From positions 1-37,713 of the forward strand of contig LVAJ01000035.1 in NCBI GenBank assembly GCA_001603005.1: 37,713 nucleotides of DNA. The letters run 5' to 3'. Of the stretch, positions 9,117 to 16,387 are shown in pieces (position 1 is the stretch's first letter; each line of letters begins with the position of its first letter). The position numbers were made by a program, and so were the translations under genes. This DNA comes from Clostridiales bacterium Firm_04. GTDB taxonomy: Bacteria; Bacillota; Clostridia; Oscillospirales; Ruminococcaceae. The notes under the pieces are model-generated. The model was not told the origin of the DNA. It made no database searches and saw only the letters and a list, made by a program, of their open reading frames with translations.

Positions 9117-9620
9117 TCAATCGGCATATTTTGCAAGAATGTCCTGAACCTCTTTGAGATTGCCGGTGAGTCTGCCGTAGACGTCGTCATTGATCGTGAC
9201 GACCGGTGCAAGGCCGCATGCACCGACACAGCGGCAGTCATCGAGCGAGAACTTGCCGTCCTGTGTGATCTCGCCGCTTTCGATGCCGAGTGCTTCCTCA
9301 AGCTTCTCCATGACAATGCCGGAGCCCTTGACGTAGCATGCGGTACCGAGGCAGACCGAGATGCGGTACTTGCCCTTCGGAGACATCGTGAACTGAGCGT
9401 AGAAGGTAGCGACGCCGAAGACCTTTTCCAGCGGGATATTCAGCTCCTCTGCGATGAGTGTCTGAACCTCGATCGGCAGATAGCCGTAGATTTCCTGCGC
9501 CTTCTGCATGATCGGCATCAGACATCCCGGATCCTCGCGCAGTGCGTCGATGGTCGCGCGGAGCTCCTGCTCCTGCTCGGCCGTACCGGTAAAGGGAATG
9601 GTTGCGATTTTCTTTGCCAT
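9117..9620 (-). CDS. hydC: Hydrogenase [2Fe-2S] subunit (HydC/HndA, NuoE-like)
   Basis: A 167-residue subunit of the NuoE/24-kDa family. A helical N-terminal region is followed by a thioredoxin-like fold with [2Fe-2S] ligands C90, C95 (in CLGTAC), C131 and C135 (in CRCVGAC). It passes electrons within the HydABC complex. A strong GGAGG site precedes the ATG. It is first in the operon, 32 nt ahead of hydB. Length and cysteine spacing are typical and nothing is missing. Confidence 0.95.
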   Translation of the reverse strand: MAKKIATIPFTGTAEQEQELRATIDALREDPGCLMPIMQKAQEIYGYLPIEVQTLIAEELNIPLEKVFGVATFYAQFTMSPKGKYRISVCLGTACYVKGSGIVMEKLEEALGIESGEITQDGKFSLDDCRCVGACGLAPVVTINDDVYGRLTGNLKEVQDILAKYAD

Positions 9621-9661
9621 AAGAATCGTTTCCTCCTTTTTTATTGAGAAACAATTGATGT

Positions 9662-9709
9662 GGTTTGCAAGCCGGGCAGGCAGTACAAACCGGATATATA
9701 ATTATATAT
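9662..9709 (-). promoter_or_regulatory. Structured part of the hydCBA leader
   Basis: The leader contains a 16-bp perfect palindrome ATATATAATTATATAT (9694-9709). It is followed, in the direction of transcription, by GGTTTG and CAAACC (about 9662-9692) flanking an inner GCC/GGC pair, which could form a hairpin about 40 nt before hydC. No recognised riboswitch and no Rex-type operator was found. A regulatory role is inference. Confidence 0.35.
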
Positions 9710-9766
9710 AGTATAGCTGCGGGGCGCCAAGACCTGATAGATCGGCACTCATACGTAGCCTTAATG

Positions 9767-9795
9767 ATTCTACTACATTTCTGCAAAAAAATCAA
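9767..9795 (-). promoter_or_regulatory. sigma-A promoter of the hydCBA operon
   Basis: On the minus strand, -35 TTGATT (9790-9795) and -10 TAGAAT (9767-9772) are spaced by 17 nt. The predicted start near 9760 gives a leader of about 140 nt before hydC, unusually long for this window. Confidence 0.75.
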
Positions 9796-10141
9796 GGTGA
9801 AAAGTGCACAACATTTCAGACATCTTTTCGTATGTTTCTATGAAGTAGACGTAGCTAACTCGACATTTTCCGCGTATTTGCGACGAAAATCGCATGATCC
9901 AAAACGACGGAAACTGTCCGTGTACGGCGGACAGGTGTACGGATCCGGCGGGAAAACCGCAATTTCGACGCATTGCCGGAGCAATTTTCGGCAAGTGCAG
10001 AAAAATCGCGCTTTTTCGCGGGCAGATCTGCGTAAAATGGAATCGGAATCGCGGCGGGCATCCGGATGCCGAAAACAGTTTTCCGTGCCGCGCCGGACTG
10101 ATACCCAAACAAACCGGAAAGAAGAATCATTGGAGGTCGAA
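9796..10141. other. Gene-free interval between the hyd promoter and the S1 gene
   Basis: About 345 bp with no convincing gene. Frames through it have no ribosome site or recognisable protein. CTGTCC and GGACAG near 9918-9940 could form a small hairpin. No good sigma-A promoter for the S1 gene was found; TAAAAT near 10034 has only a weak -35 partner. Confidence 0.4.
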
Positions 10142-11086
10142 ATGGAACAGCAATCCTGTTACTTACCGGAGGGGAGCCTGCTGGAATCCCCGCAGAATAC
10201 CGCAGCGATCGGCTCGGAGGCGGGGCTGCGCGAAGCGATCGCGACGGGGCAGCGGCTGGAGGCTCGCGTGCGCGTCTGCGACGGCGGGCATAATCTGCAT
10301 GTCGAGCTGCCCTGCATGCACGGGCTGATCCCGCGGGCAGAGGGCGCGCTCGGCATCAGCGAGGGCACAACGCGCGACATTGCGCTGATCTCGCGCGTCA
10401 ACAAACCGGTCTGCTTCTCGGTGCTGCGCATCGAGCATGACGAAAACGGCGCACCCTATGCGGTGCTCTCGCGGCGGCTCCAGCAGGAGCACTGCCGCGC
10501 GGATTATATCAGCCGCCTGAAACCGGGCGATGTTATTCCGGCGCGCGTGACGCATCTCGCGCCGTTCGGCTGCTTTGTGGATATCGGCTGCGGCGTGCCC
10601 TCGCTCATCCCGATTGACGCGATCTCGGTCTCGCGGATCTCGCATCCGGCAGACCGCTTCCATGTCGGGGAGGAGATCCGCGTCATGGTCAAGGGCTTCG
10701 AGAACGGCAGAGTGCTGCTGACGCACAAGGAGCTGCTCGGCACATGGGCAGAGAATGCGGCATGCTTTTCTGCGGGCGAAACTGTCGCGGGCATTGTCCG
10801 TTCGGTGGAGGATTACGGCGTGTTCATTGAGCTGGCGCCGAATCTGGCGGGGCTTGCCGATCTGCGGCAGGATGTGCGCGCCGGTCAGCATGCGAGCGTC
10901 TATATCAAAAGCATTGTGCCGGAGCGCATGAAGATCAAGCTGGCGATCGTGGATGTGTTTGACGAACCCTGCCCGCCGCTGCCGATGCGGTACTTTTTCA
11001 GCGGCAGTCATATGGACGAATGGGTGTATACCCCGCCGCAGGCAAAACGGCGCATTGCAAGTCAGTTTACGGTGCGGAATGCGTGA
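10142..11086 (+). CDS. S1 RNA-binding domain protein with three S1 repeats
   Basis: A 314-residue protein with three S1/OB-fold domains: a divergent one (about 36-112), a clear one (about 126-198, containing VTHLAPFGCFVDIG), and a third (about 211-271, containing VRSVEDYGVFIEL). This is the pattern of short Gram-positive ribosomal-protein-S1-like proteins, which bind mRNA or other RNA. It is shorter than the six-domain S1 of proteobacteria. The ATG was chosen for the TGGAGG site 8 nt upstream. The open frame continues upstream but shows no protein-like composition there. It is followed 63 nt later by the small spoVM-like gene with no terminator between, so they may be co-transcribed. The family is firm; the exact role is unknown. 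Confidence 0.85.
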   Translation: MEQQSCYLPEGSLLESPQNTAAIGSEAGLREAIATGQRLEARVRVCDGGHNLHVELPCMHGLIPRAEGALGISEGTTRDIALISRVNKPVCFSVLRIEHDENGAPYAVLSRRLQQEHCRADYISRLKPGDVIPARVTHLAPFGCFVDIGCGVPSLIPIDAISVSRISHPADRFHVGEEIRVMVKGFENGRVLLTHKELLGTWAENAACFSAGETVAGIVRSVEDYGVFIELAPNLAGLADLRQDVRAGQHASVYIKSIVPERMKIKLAIVDVFDEPCPPLPMRYFFSGSHMDEWVYTPPQAKRRIASQFTVRNA

Positions 11087-11149
11087 ATCTGCACCAATTT
11101 CCGAACGGCGGCATATGATGCAGTATCAACCGACAGGAGGGATACGCAG

Positions 11150-11242
11150 ATGAAAATTGTTGTTGTCCGGAGTCCGCGGCTGCTTGCGGGGATCCTCCGC
11201 ATGATGTTCGGGATCAAAAAAGAACCGCGCAGCGAAAGCTGA
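11150..11242 (+). CDS. spoVM: SpoVM-like 30-residue spore morphogenesis peptide
   Basis: A 30-codon gene behind a near-consensus AGGAGGG site. The peptide begins MKIVVVRSPRLLAGILRMMF and ends in a charged tail (GIKKEPRSES). It aligns without gaps over 21 positions to Bacillus subtilis SpoVM (26 residues), sharing M1, K2, P9, L12, G14, I15, R17, M19 and G21. Lys/Arg are conserved at 7 and 10. SpoVM is an amphipathic helix that binds the convex forespore membrane and anchors SpoIVA, starting coat assembly; P9 is important there. The length, the proline position and the amphipathic pattern all fit. CATATGAT at 11112-11119 faintly resembles a sigma-E -10, with no clear -35. It is followed at once by a terminator. 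This is the only sporulation marker in the window. Confidence 0.82.
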   Translation: MKIVVVRSPRLLAGILRMMFGIKKEPRSES

Positions 11243-11248
11243 CGCACT

Positions 11249-11284
11249 GCCCGCTGACGTTCTGCCGGCGGGCGCTTCTGTTTT
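11249..11284 (+). terminator. Likely terminator after the spoVM-like gene
   Basis: GCCCGC (11249-11254) pairs with GCGGGC (11268-11273), followed by a T-rich stretch ending in TTTT at 11281-11284. It starts 6 nt past the stop codon. Confidence 0.65.
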
Positions 11285-11325
11285 CTGCGGGCGGTGCATA
11301 TGCTTTTGCTGTGAGGGGGGATCCG

Positions 11326-12429
11326 ATGAAACAGATCGCTGCGGTGATCCTGACGGTCCTGCTGCTGATTCCGCTGCATGTGCGGGCTGCGGCGGATACG
11401 CAGGAGAAGGAATATGTGACGGCGCTTGCAGAGGCGCAGACCGGCATGCTGCTTGACGGACGGAACGCCGATCTGCAGGTGCCTGCGGGGACGCAGACCA
11501 AGCTGATGACGGTGTATCTGGCGGCGGAGCAGCTCGATCCGGATGCGCAGATCACGGTTCCGGCTGCTGCGGAGCGGTATCCCGGCGCGACGGTCTGGCT
11601 GCGGGCGGGGGAGAAGATGTCGGTGCGCGATCTGCTGAAAGCGGTCATCATCGGCAATGCGAATGATGCCTGCATCGCGCTGGCACATGCGGTGTCCGGC
11701 TCGGAGCAGGCGTTTGTTGACGACATGAATGCGGCGGCATTTACATTGAACATGCGGCAGACGCGATTTGCGGACTGCACGGGCATCTCGGCGGAAAATG
11801 TGACGACAGCCTATGACCTTGCGCTGCTTTGCCGTGCGCTGCTGGCGTTCGACTGGCTGGAGCCGCTGTTCACTGCCTATCGGGACACGCTGCGGGACGG
11901 CGAAACGGAGCTGGTCTCCGAAAACCGCCTGACGCGCACCTATGAGGGCATCTGCGGGATGAAAGCCGGACACGGCGATGCGAGCGGCTATACGCTCTGT
12001 CTGGCGGCGGAACAGGACGGCGTGCGGATGATCGGCGTGGTGCTCGGCTGTGCGGATGACGATGAACGCTTTTCGATCGCGAAAAAGCTGCTGGCACAGG
12101 GCTTTTCGGGGTATACCGTGACGACGCCGGATTTTTCGGCGGAGTTTCTGCGCCCGCTGCCTGTGAAGCACGGTACGGCAGAGGCGGTGCTTGCGGAGAC
12201 CGGCGCGCTCTGCGCGGTCGCGGTGCCGAAAGACGGGCGGATCTGTACCGCGGCGGTGCTGCCGGCGTATGCGGAGGCGCCCGTGCGGTGCGGGCAGAAG
12301 CTCGGAACGGCTGCATTCTACTGCGGTGACACGCTGCTCTGCGAGGTGCCGCTGACCGCTGCGGAGGATGTACCGCGGCGGGATTTCCGGCGGGCGCTCC
12401 GCATGCTTCTTTCCGCGCTGTTCCGTTGA
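11326..12429 (+). CDS. DacF/PBP5-like D-alanyl-D-alanine carboxypeptidase homologue with altered catalytic motifs
   Basis: A 367-residue S11-family protein with a signal peptide (about 1-23, cut near RAAA) and a basic amphipathic C-terminal helix typical of membrane-tethered PBP5-type enzymes. Such enzymes trim the terminal D-Ala of peptidoglycan stem peptides. The fold is recognisable throughout, but all three active-site motifs differ. SxxK reads TQTK (T56-K59), so the nucleophilic Ser is Thr. SxN reads NAN (N111-N113). KTG reads KAG (K213-G215). Both lysines remain. The codons are clear (ACG for T56), so this is not a reading-frame slip. It may be an inactive or regulatory homologue. The ATG at 11326 follows a GAGGGGGG site. 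It lies just downstream of the spoVM-like gene; DacF and DacB paralogues in other spore formers act in the spore cortex. Confidence 0.85.
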   Translation: MKQIAAVILTVLLLIPLHVRAAADTQEKEYVTALAEAQTGMLLDGRNADLQVPAGTQTKLMTVYLAAEQLDPDAQITVPAAAERYPGATVWLRAGEKMSVRDLLKAVIIGNANDACIALAHAVSGSEQAFVDDMNAAAFTLNMRQTRFADCTGISAENVTTAYDLALLCRALLAFDWLEPLFTAYRDTLRDGETELVSENRLTRTYEGICGMKAGHGDASGYTLCLAAEQDGVRMIGVVLGCADDDERFSIAKKLLAQGFSGYTVTTPDFSAEFLRPLPVKHGTAEAVLAETGALCAVAVPKDGRICTAAVLPAYAEAPVRCGQKLGTAAFYCGDTLLCEVPLTAAEDVPRRDFRRALRMLLSALFR

Positions 12430-12565
12430 ATCTGTCCGGACACTCTGCGAAAGACCGGTCATGCGCTTTTCGGAGAATGTTACATTTCTGAATGATTCGC
12501 TGCTGCCGGAAAACGGCGCCGCAGACTGCAATAATTGTAAATTTTTTGTGAATGCTCCAAAACAA

Positions 12566-12594
12566 TTGACAAAAGGCTCCGAATCTGCTATAAT
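12566..12594 (+). promoter_or_regulatory. Consensus sigma-A promoter of the DUF4234 gene
   Basis: Perfect TTGACA (12566-12571) and TATAAT (12589-12594) boxes with a 17-nt spacer. The leader is about 50 nt. The rest of 12430-12565 shows nothing recognisable. Confidence 0.93.
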
Positions 12595-12652
12595 GTATTT
12601 ACCATTCCATCCCATCCTACGATTTTTTCTATTTCAGAAAGGAGGTTGCACT

Positions 12653-13051
12653 ATGCAACTTCGTACAAATCGCTCGATGTGGAAATATTTTCTTCTCTCT
12701 TTGGTTACCTTCGGGATCTACGGCCTCGTCGTGATGACGCAAGTCGGAAACGACATCAATACCATCGCGACCAAACACGACGGCAAGAAGACCATGAACT
12801 ATCTGCTCGTGTTCTTCCTGCTGACACCGATCACGCTCGGCATTGCGATGCTTGTCTGGATGCACAGGATCTCGGCAAGAATCGGCAATGAACTCGATCA
12901 GAGAGGTGTGATGGCAAGCTTCGGTGCAAAGGACTTCTGGCTCTGGTGCATCCTCGGCTCGCTGATCGTTGTCGGCCCGTTCATCTACTTCCATAAGTTC
13001 TTCAAGTCCGTGAATCTGCTTGCGGAGGATTACAACTTCTCCGGCAGCTGA
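12653..13051 (+). CDS. DUF4234-family small membrane protein
   Basis: A 132-residue protein with three hydrophobic segments (about 9-29, 46-67 and 95-113). The start of the first reads WKYFLLSLVTFGIYGL, a hallmark of the DUF4234/DUF898-like group of small bacterial membrane proteins. The function is unknown. The start is set by an AAGGAGG site 7 nt before the ATG. With a perfect promoter upstream and a terminator 130 nt downstream it is monocistronic and probably well expressed. Confidence 0.8.
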   Translation: MQLRTNRSMWKYFLLSLVTFGIYGLVVMTQVGNDINTIATKHDGKKTMNYLLVFFLLTPITLGIAMLVWMHRISARIGNELDQRGVMASFGAKDFWLWCILGSLIVVGPFIYFHKFFKSVNLLAEDYNFSGS

Positions 13052-13181
13052 TCCGGCAAGGCATCGGACTGCTGCCCGTAAAATGTGATCCGGAAGCAGT
13101 CATGCCCGCATGCAGACATGTCAGAAGGGGATATGTATGCTGCGCGGCGCGGTTTTCGGCGCAAAAAAGTCTCTCAACGGG

Positions 13182-13218
13182 AACCCTGCGTTTACCGGAA
13201 CGCGGGGTTTCTTTTTTT
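13182..13218 (+). terminator. Rho-independent terminator after the DUF4234 gene
   Basis: An 11-bp stem (13182-13192 with 13199-13209, one G-T pair), a 6-nt loop, then TTTCTTTTTTT. Confidence 0.88.
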
Positions 13219-13324
13219 GTCTGCTGTCTGTCGGCACGATCCTGCGGGCGATTTATCCGATTTAGGCAATATGTTCAATCGCGGGAGAAAAATTTAGCAG
13301 AATTGCCAAAAAGACAGAAAGCAC

Positions 13325-13353
13325 TTGCAATCTTGGGAAAACTATAGTAAAAT
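13325..13353 (+). promoter_or_regulatory. sigma-A promoter of pgi
   Basis: TTGCAA (13325-13330) and TAAAAT (13348-13353) with a 17-nt spacer. The leader of about 110 nt contains a CCGTGC/GCACGG hairpin near 13423-13441; no known riboswitch was recognised. Confidence 0.75.
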
Positions 13354-13468
13354 ATAAGTGTATAGGTGATACTGTCGCCTTCCGGAAATCGGCGGGCAGA
13401 CGGTGTGTTCTGTACACCCTGCCGTGCGGGGATCGGCACGGAAATATCAATGTGGAGGATGTTACAAC

Positions 13469-14803
13469 ATGGCTTTGAAGCTGAATACAAGCTATCTTAC
13501 CGGATTCCTCGGCGAGGAGGAAATGAAGGGGATCGCCGTTCAGACGGAAGCTGCGGCTAAGGTGCTGCATGAGAAGAACGGTCTCGGCAGCGATTTCCTC
13601 GGCTGGCTGACTTTGCCGACCGATTATGACAAGGAGGAGTTTGCCCGTATCAAGGCGGCTGCTGCGAGAATTAAGGAGCAGGCGGATGTGCTGATCGTGA
13701 TCGGCATCGGCGGTTCCTATCTCGGCGCGCGCGCTGCGATCGAACTGCTCAAGTCTCCGTTCTATAATAATATGAAGAAGGATACCCCTGACATTTATTA
13801 TGTCGGAAACAATATCTCCCCGACCTATCTGAACGAAGTGCTGTCGATCTGCGAGGGCAGAGATCTTGCGGTCAATGTCATCTCCAAGTCCGGCACGACG
13901 ACCGAGCCTGCACTTGCATTCCGCATCTTCAAGAAGCTGCTGGAGGATAAGTACGGCAAGGATGAGGCGAAAAAGCGCATCTACTGCACGACCGATAAGG
14001 CGCGCGGCACGCTGAAGAACCTCGCAGATGCAGAGGGCTATGAGAGCTTTGTCATTCCGGACGATGTCGGCGGGCGTTTTTCTGTTCTGACGGCTGTCGG
14101 TCTGCTGCCGATCGCGGCTGCGGGCTGCGACATCGACAAGCTCATGGCTGGCGCTGCGGCTGCACAGAAGGCTTATACCGCACCGTTTGCCGAGAATGAC
14201 TGCTACAAGTACGCAGCACTGCGCAACATCTTCTACCGCAAGGGCAAGGCTGTCGAAATGGTCGTCAGCTACGATCCTTCCATGGCAATGATGAATGAGT
14301 GGTACAAGCAGCTCTACGGCGAATCCGAAGGCAAGGACAACAAAGGTCTGTTCCCGTCTTCTGCGATCTTCTCTACCGATCTGCATTCGATGGGACAGTA
14401 TATTCAGGACGGCGCAAGACTCCTCTTTGAGACCGTCGTGGATATCAAGCAGCCGAAGCAGGATCTGTTCCTGGAACCGGATGCGGAAAATGCGGACGGT
14501 CTGAACTTCCTCACCGGTCAGAACATGAGCGTGGTCAACCGCCGCGCACTGGAGGGCACGATCCTCGCACATACGGAGGGCGGCGTTCCGAACATCGTCC
14601 TTGAAATGGACGATACTGCTGAGGAATCCCTCGGCTGGCTCATCTACTTCTTCGAGAAAGCCTGCGCCGTCTCCGGCTATATGCTCGGTGTCAATCCGTT
14701 CAATCAGCCCGGCGTCGAAAGCTATAAGAAGAATATGTTCGCACTGCTCGGCAAGCCCGGCTATGAGGACATGAAGGCTGCGCTGGAAGCGAAGCTTCAC
14801 TAA
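13469..14803 (+). CDS. pgi: Glucose-6-phosphate isomerase
   Basis: A 444-residue cytoplasmic glycolytic enzyme that interconverts glucose-6-phosphate and fructose-6-phosphate. The length matches the short Gram-positive type. The phosphate-binding region [11 protein letters not shown] is at 137-147, and the PGI signature [14 protein letters not shown] is at 201-214. The conserved GESEGK segment lies near residue 290. The ATG follows a TGGAGG site. It probably heads a two-gene unit with the P-loop protein 85 nt downstream, as no terminator separates them. Confidence 0.96.
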   Translation: MALKLNTSYLTGFLGEEEMKGIAVQTEAAAKVLHEKNGLGSDFLGWLTLPTDYDKEEFARIKAAAARIKEQADVLIVIGIGGSYLGARAAIELLKSPFYNNMKKDTPDIYYVGNNISPTYLNEVLSICEGRDLAVNVISKSGTTTEPALAFRIFKKLLEDKYGKDEAKKRIYCTTDKARGTLKNLADAEGYESFVIPDDVGGRFSVLTAVGLLPIAAAGCDIDKLMAGAAAAQKAYTAPFAENDCYKYAALRNIFYRKGKAVEMVVSYDPSMAMMNEWYKQLYGESEGKDNKGLFPSSAIFSTDLHSMGQYIQDGARLLFETVVDIKQPKQDLFLEPDAENADGLNFLTGQNMSVVNRRALEGTILAHTEGGVPNIVLEMDDTAEESLGWLIYFFEKACAVSGYMLGVNPFNQPGVESYKKNMFALLGKPGYEDMKAALEAKLH

Positions 14804-14888
14804 AACCAAACACGTTCCCAAAATCCATGCCGCTCTGCTGCTTTCCGCAGCGGGCGCACGAATTTGAAATAACGAAGGGAGAATTACC

Positions 14889-15308
14889 ATGATTCAAGTA
14901 ATTACCGGAAAAAAGGGCTCCGGCAAGACCAAGATCCTGCTGGGTATGATCGACGACGCAGTGAAGGCTTCCACCGGCGATATCATCTGCATCGAAAAGT
15001 GCATGAAGCTGACCTACAGCGTCAACCACAAGGTTCGCCTTGTTGACGCAGAGCGCTATAACATCAACGGCTTTGATATGCTGTACGGCTTTGTCGCGGG
15101 CGTGCTCGCCGGCAACTACGATATCAAAGAGGTCTTTGTGGACGGTATCCTCAAGATCGGCGGCAGAAACTTCGATGAGCTGGGCGGTCTGCTCGAAAAG
15201 CTCGATATCCTCACCGGCGATGATGTTCAGATGATCATTACCGTTTCCGAGGACAATGAGAATCTGCCGGAGTCTGTGCTCAAATACCTGATTCCGCAGG
15301 CTGACTGA
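14889..15308 (+). CDS. Small P-loop NTPase-like protein of unknown function
   Basis: A 139-residue protein with a good Walker A motif GKKGSGKT (7-14) directly after the first beta strand. A plausible Walker B is VFVDG (D85), and a third hydrophobic strand is VQMIITVSED (113-122). This is a minimal RecA/ASCE-type core with no extra domain and no membrane segment. Substrate and function cannot be named. The start is fixed by a GGGAG site 8 nt upstream. It follows pgi without a terminator. Weak resemblance to the N-terminal part of thymidine-kinase-like or RecA-like proteins is possible but not convincing. Confidence 0.75.
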   Translation: MIQVITGKKGSGKTKILLGMIDDAVKASTGDIICIEKCMKLTYSVNHKVRLVDAERYNINGFDMLYGFVAGVLAGNYDIKEVFVDGILKIGGRNFDELGGLLEKLDILTGDDVQMIITVSEDNENLPESVLKYLIPQAD

Positions 15309-15349
15309 TCGAAAAATTAGCGGAAATATCCACAATTTCCAAGAGACAA

Positions 15350-15378
15350 TTGACAAAACGCGGCGTTTTTGGTATAAT
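15350..15378 (+). promoter_or_regulatory. Consensus sigma-A promoter of yceD-rpmF
   Basis: Perfect TTGACA (15350-15355) and TATAAT (15373-15378) with a 17-nt spacer. Confidence 0.93.
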
Positions 15379-15448
15379 CATTGCGTAATGCTATGCGTAA
15401 AATGTGATGCATGAATGCCGCGGAAGACCGAAAGGCGGGTTGAAACCC

Positions 15449-15940
15449 ATGCAGGAAGCTTCAGAGTACCGGATCTCGATCCGGTCGCTGCTATTGCGTC
15501 CCGATGAAAAACGGACTGTTTCCAAGCAGATCGACGCGGAAACGACTGCCCTCTACGGGCTGCCGTGTACCGAGCAGCCGCAAATGGACGGCGTGCTGGA
15601 AAACCGTGCCGGTGTACTGATGATGCGCTATCGCCTTCATTGTGTGCCGGAGCTCATCTGCGACCGCTGCCTTTCGCCCGTTTCTGATCCCATTGACGAA
15701 ACATTCGAGCATGTGATCGTGACGGAAACTGCTTCTGAGGAAAATGATGCCGAATATCTGTTGGCACCGGATGCGATGCTGGATCTCGCAGAGGTCGCAA
15801 TGACAGATCTGCGTCTGTCTTTGCCGACGAAAACGCTCTGTCGTCCGGACTGTAAAGGGCTCTGCCCTGTCTGCGGCAAAAACCGCAACGACGGAGACTG
15901 CGGCTGCGATTCTGCGGATATCACACTGGATTTTCAGTAA
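15449..15940 (+). CDS. yceD: DUF177/YceD family protein linked to 23S rRNA and L32
   Basis: A 163-residue protein of the family encoded next to rpmF in most bacteria and implicated in 23S rRNA accumulation and large-subunit biogenesis. It carries CDRC (C71, C74) and a C-terminal cysteine cluster (C131, C135, C139, C142, C151, C153, with CPVCGKN) typical of the Firmicutes members and likely to bind zinc. The ATG at 15449 gives a normal family N-terminus, with AAAGGCGGG about 12 nt upstream. An in-frame ATG at 15404 would add 15 residues but has no ribosome site. It is co-transcribed with rpmF, 40 nt downstream. Confidence 0.85.
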   Translation: MQEASEYRISIRSLLLRPDEKRTVSKQIDAETTALYGLPCTEQPQMDGVLENRAGVLMMRYRLHCVPELICDRCLSPVSDPIDETFEHVIVTETASEENDAEYLLAPDAMLDLAEVAMTDLRLSLPTKTLCRPDCKGLCPVCGKNRNDGDCGCDSADITLDFQ

Positions 15941-15980
15941 GACAGTCAAAATTACGCAATAATAAAAGGAGGTGCCGACA

Positions 15981-16166
15981 ATGGCAGTACCGAAGGCTAA
16001 AGTGTCCAAAGCAAGACGCAATACCCGCCGTTCCGCTGTCAGCAAGCTGACAATGCCCGCAATGAGCACTTGCTCCAACTGCGGCGCTTACAAAGCGCCC
16101 CACAAGGTTTGCAAGCAGTGCGGATTCTACAAGGGCGTGGCTGTACTCAAGATCGAAGAGGACTGA
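15981..16166 (+). CDS. rpmF: 50S ribosomal protein L32, zinc-ribbon form
   Basis: A 61-residue basic protein with the typical start MAVPKAKVSKARRNTRR and four cysteines, CSNC (31, 34) and CKQC (44, 47), forming the zinc-binding C+ version of L32. Some bacteria replace this form with a cysteine-free paralogue under zinc shortage. A perfect AAGGAGG site precedes the ATG. It is the last gene before a strong terminator. Confidence 0.97.
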   Translation: MAVPKAKVSKARRNTRRSAVSKLTMPAMSTCSNCGAYKAPHKVCKQCGFYKGVAVLKIEED

Positions 16167-16194
16167 TCCTCTGATTTTGTCAAAAGCGTATTGC

Positions 16195-16231
16195 AAAAGG
16201 GGAGAGGGACGAGGCGTGCTTCTCCCCTTTT
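16195..16231 (+). terminator. Terminator of yceD-rpmF
   Basis: A perfect 11-bp stem AAAAGGGGAGA (16195-16205) with TCTCCCCTTTT (16221-16231) and a 15-nt loop, 28 nt past the rpmF stop codon. Confidence 0.92.
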
Positions 16232-16387
16232 CATTATGCTTTGCGGGTGTGGCGAAGGAGTAACGCCGCCGCGGGATGAGTCAGCTTTGCGCTGCGATCA
16301 TCTTCGGCGATTCCGGGGGTGCAATTCCCTTCACTCGCTTCTTTATCGCAGAAATCTGGGGACGCATGAAAGGACGGAGACGGCGCT

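Noticed and set aside
5392..9147. A 1251-codon open frame on the plus strand opposite the hydrogenase genes
   Set aside because: It is antisense to hydA and hydB, whose cofactor motifs are complete. The frame is open because of GC-biased codons on the other strand and has no ribosome site or recognisable domain.
9621..9900. A Rex-type redox operator upstream of hydC
   Set aside because: No TTGTTAA-type inverted repeat was found; the AT palindrome at 9694-9709 does not match it.
11116..11154. A 12-codon frame just before the spoVM-like gene
   Set aside because: It has no ribosome site of its own and overlaps the start of the better supported gene.
13085..13297. A 70-codon frame after the DUF4234 gene
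   Set aside because: It runs through the terminator at 13182-13218 and has no credible ribosome site for its start.
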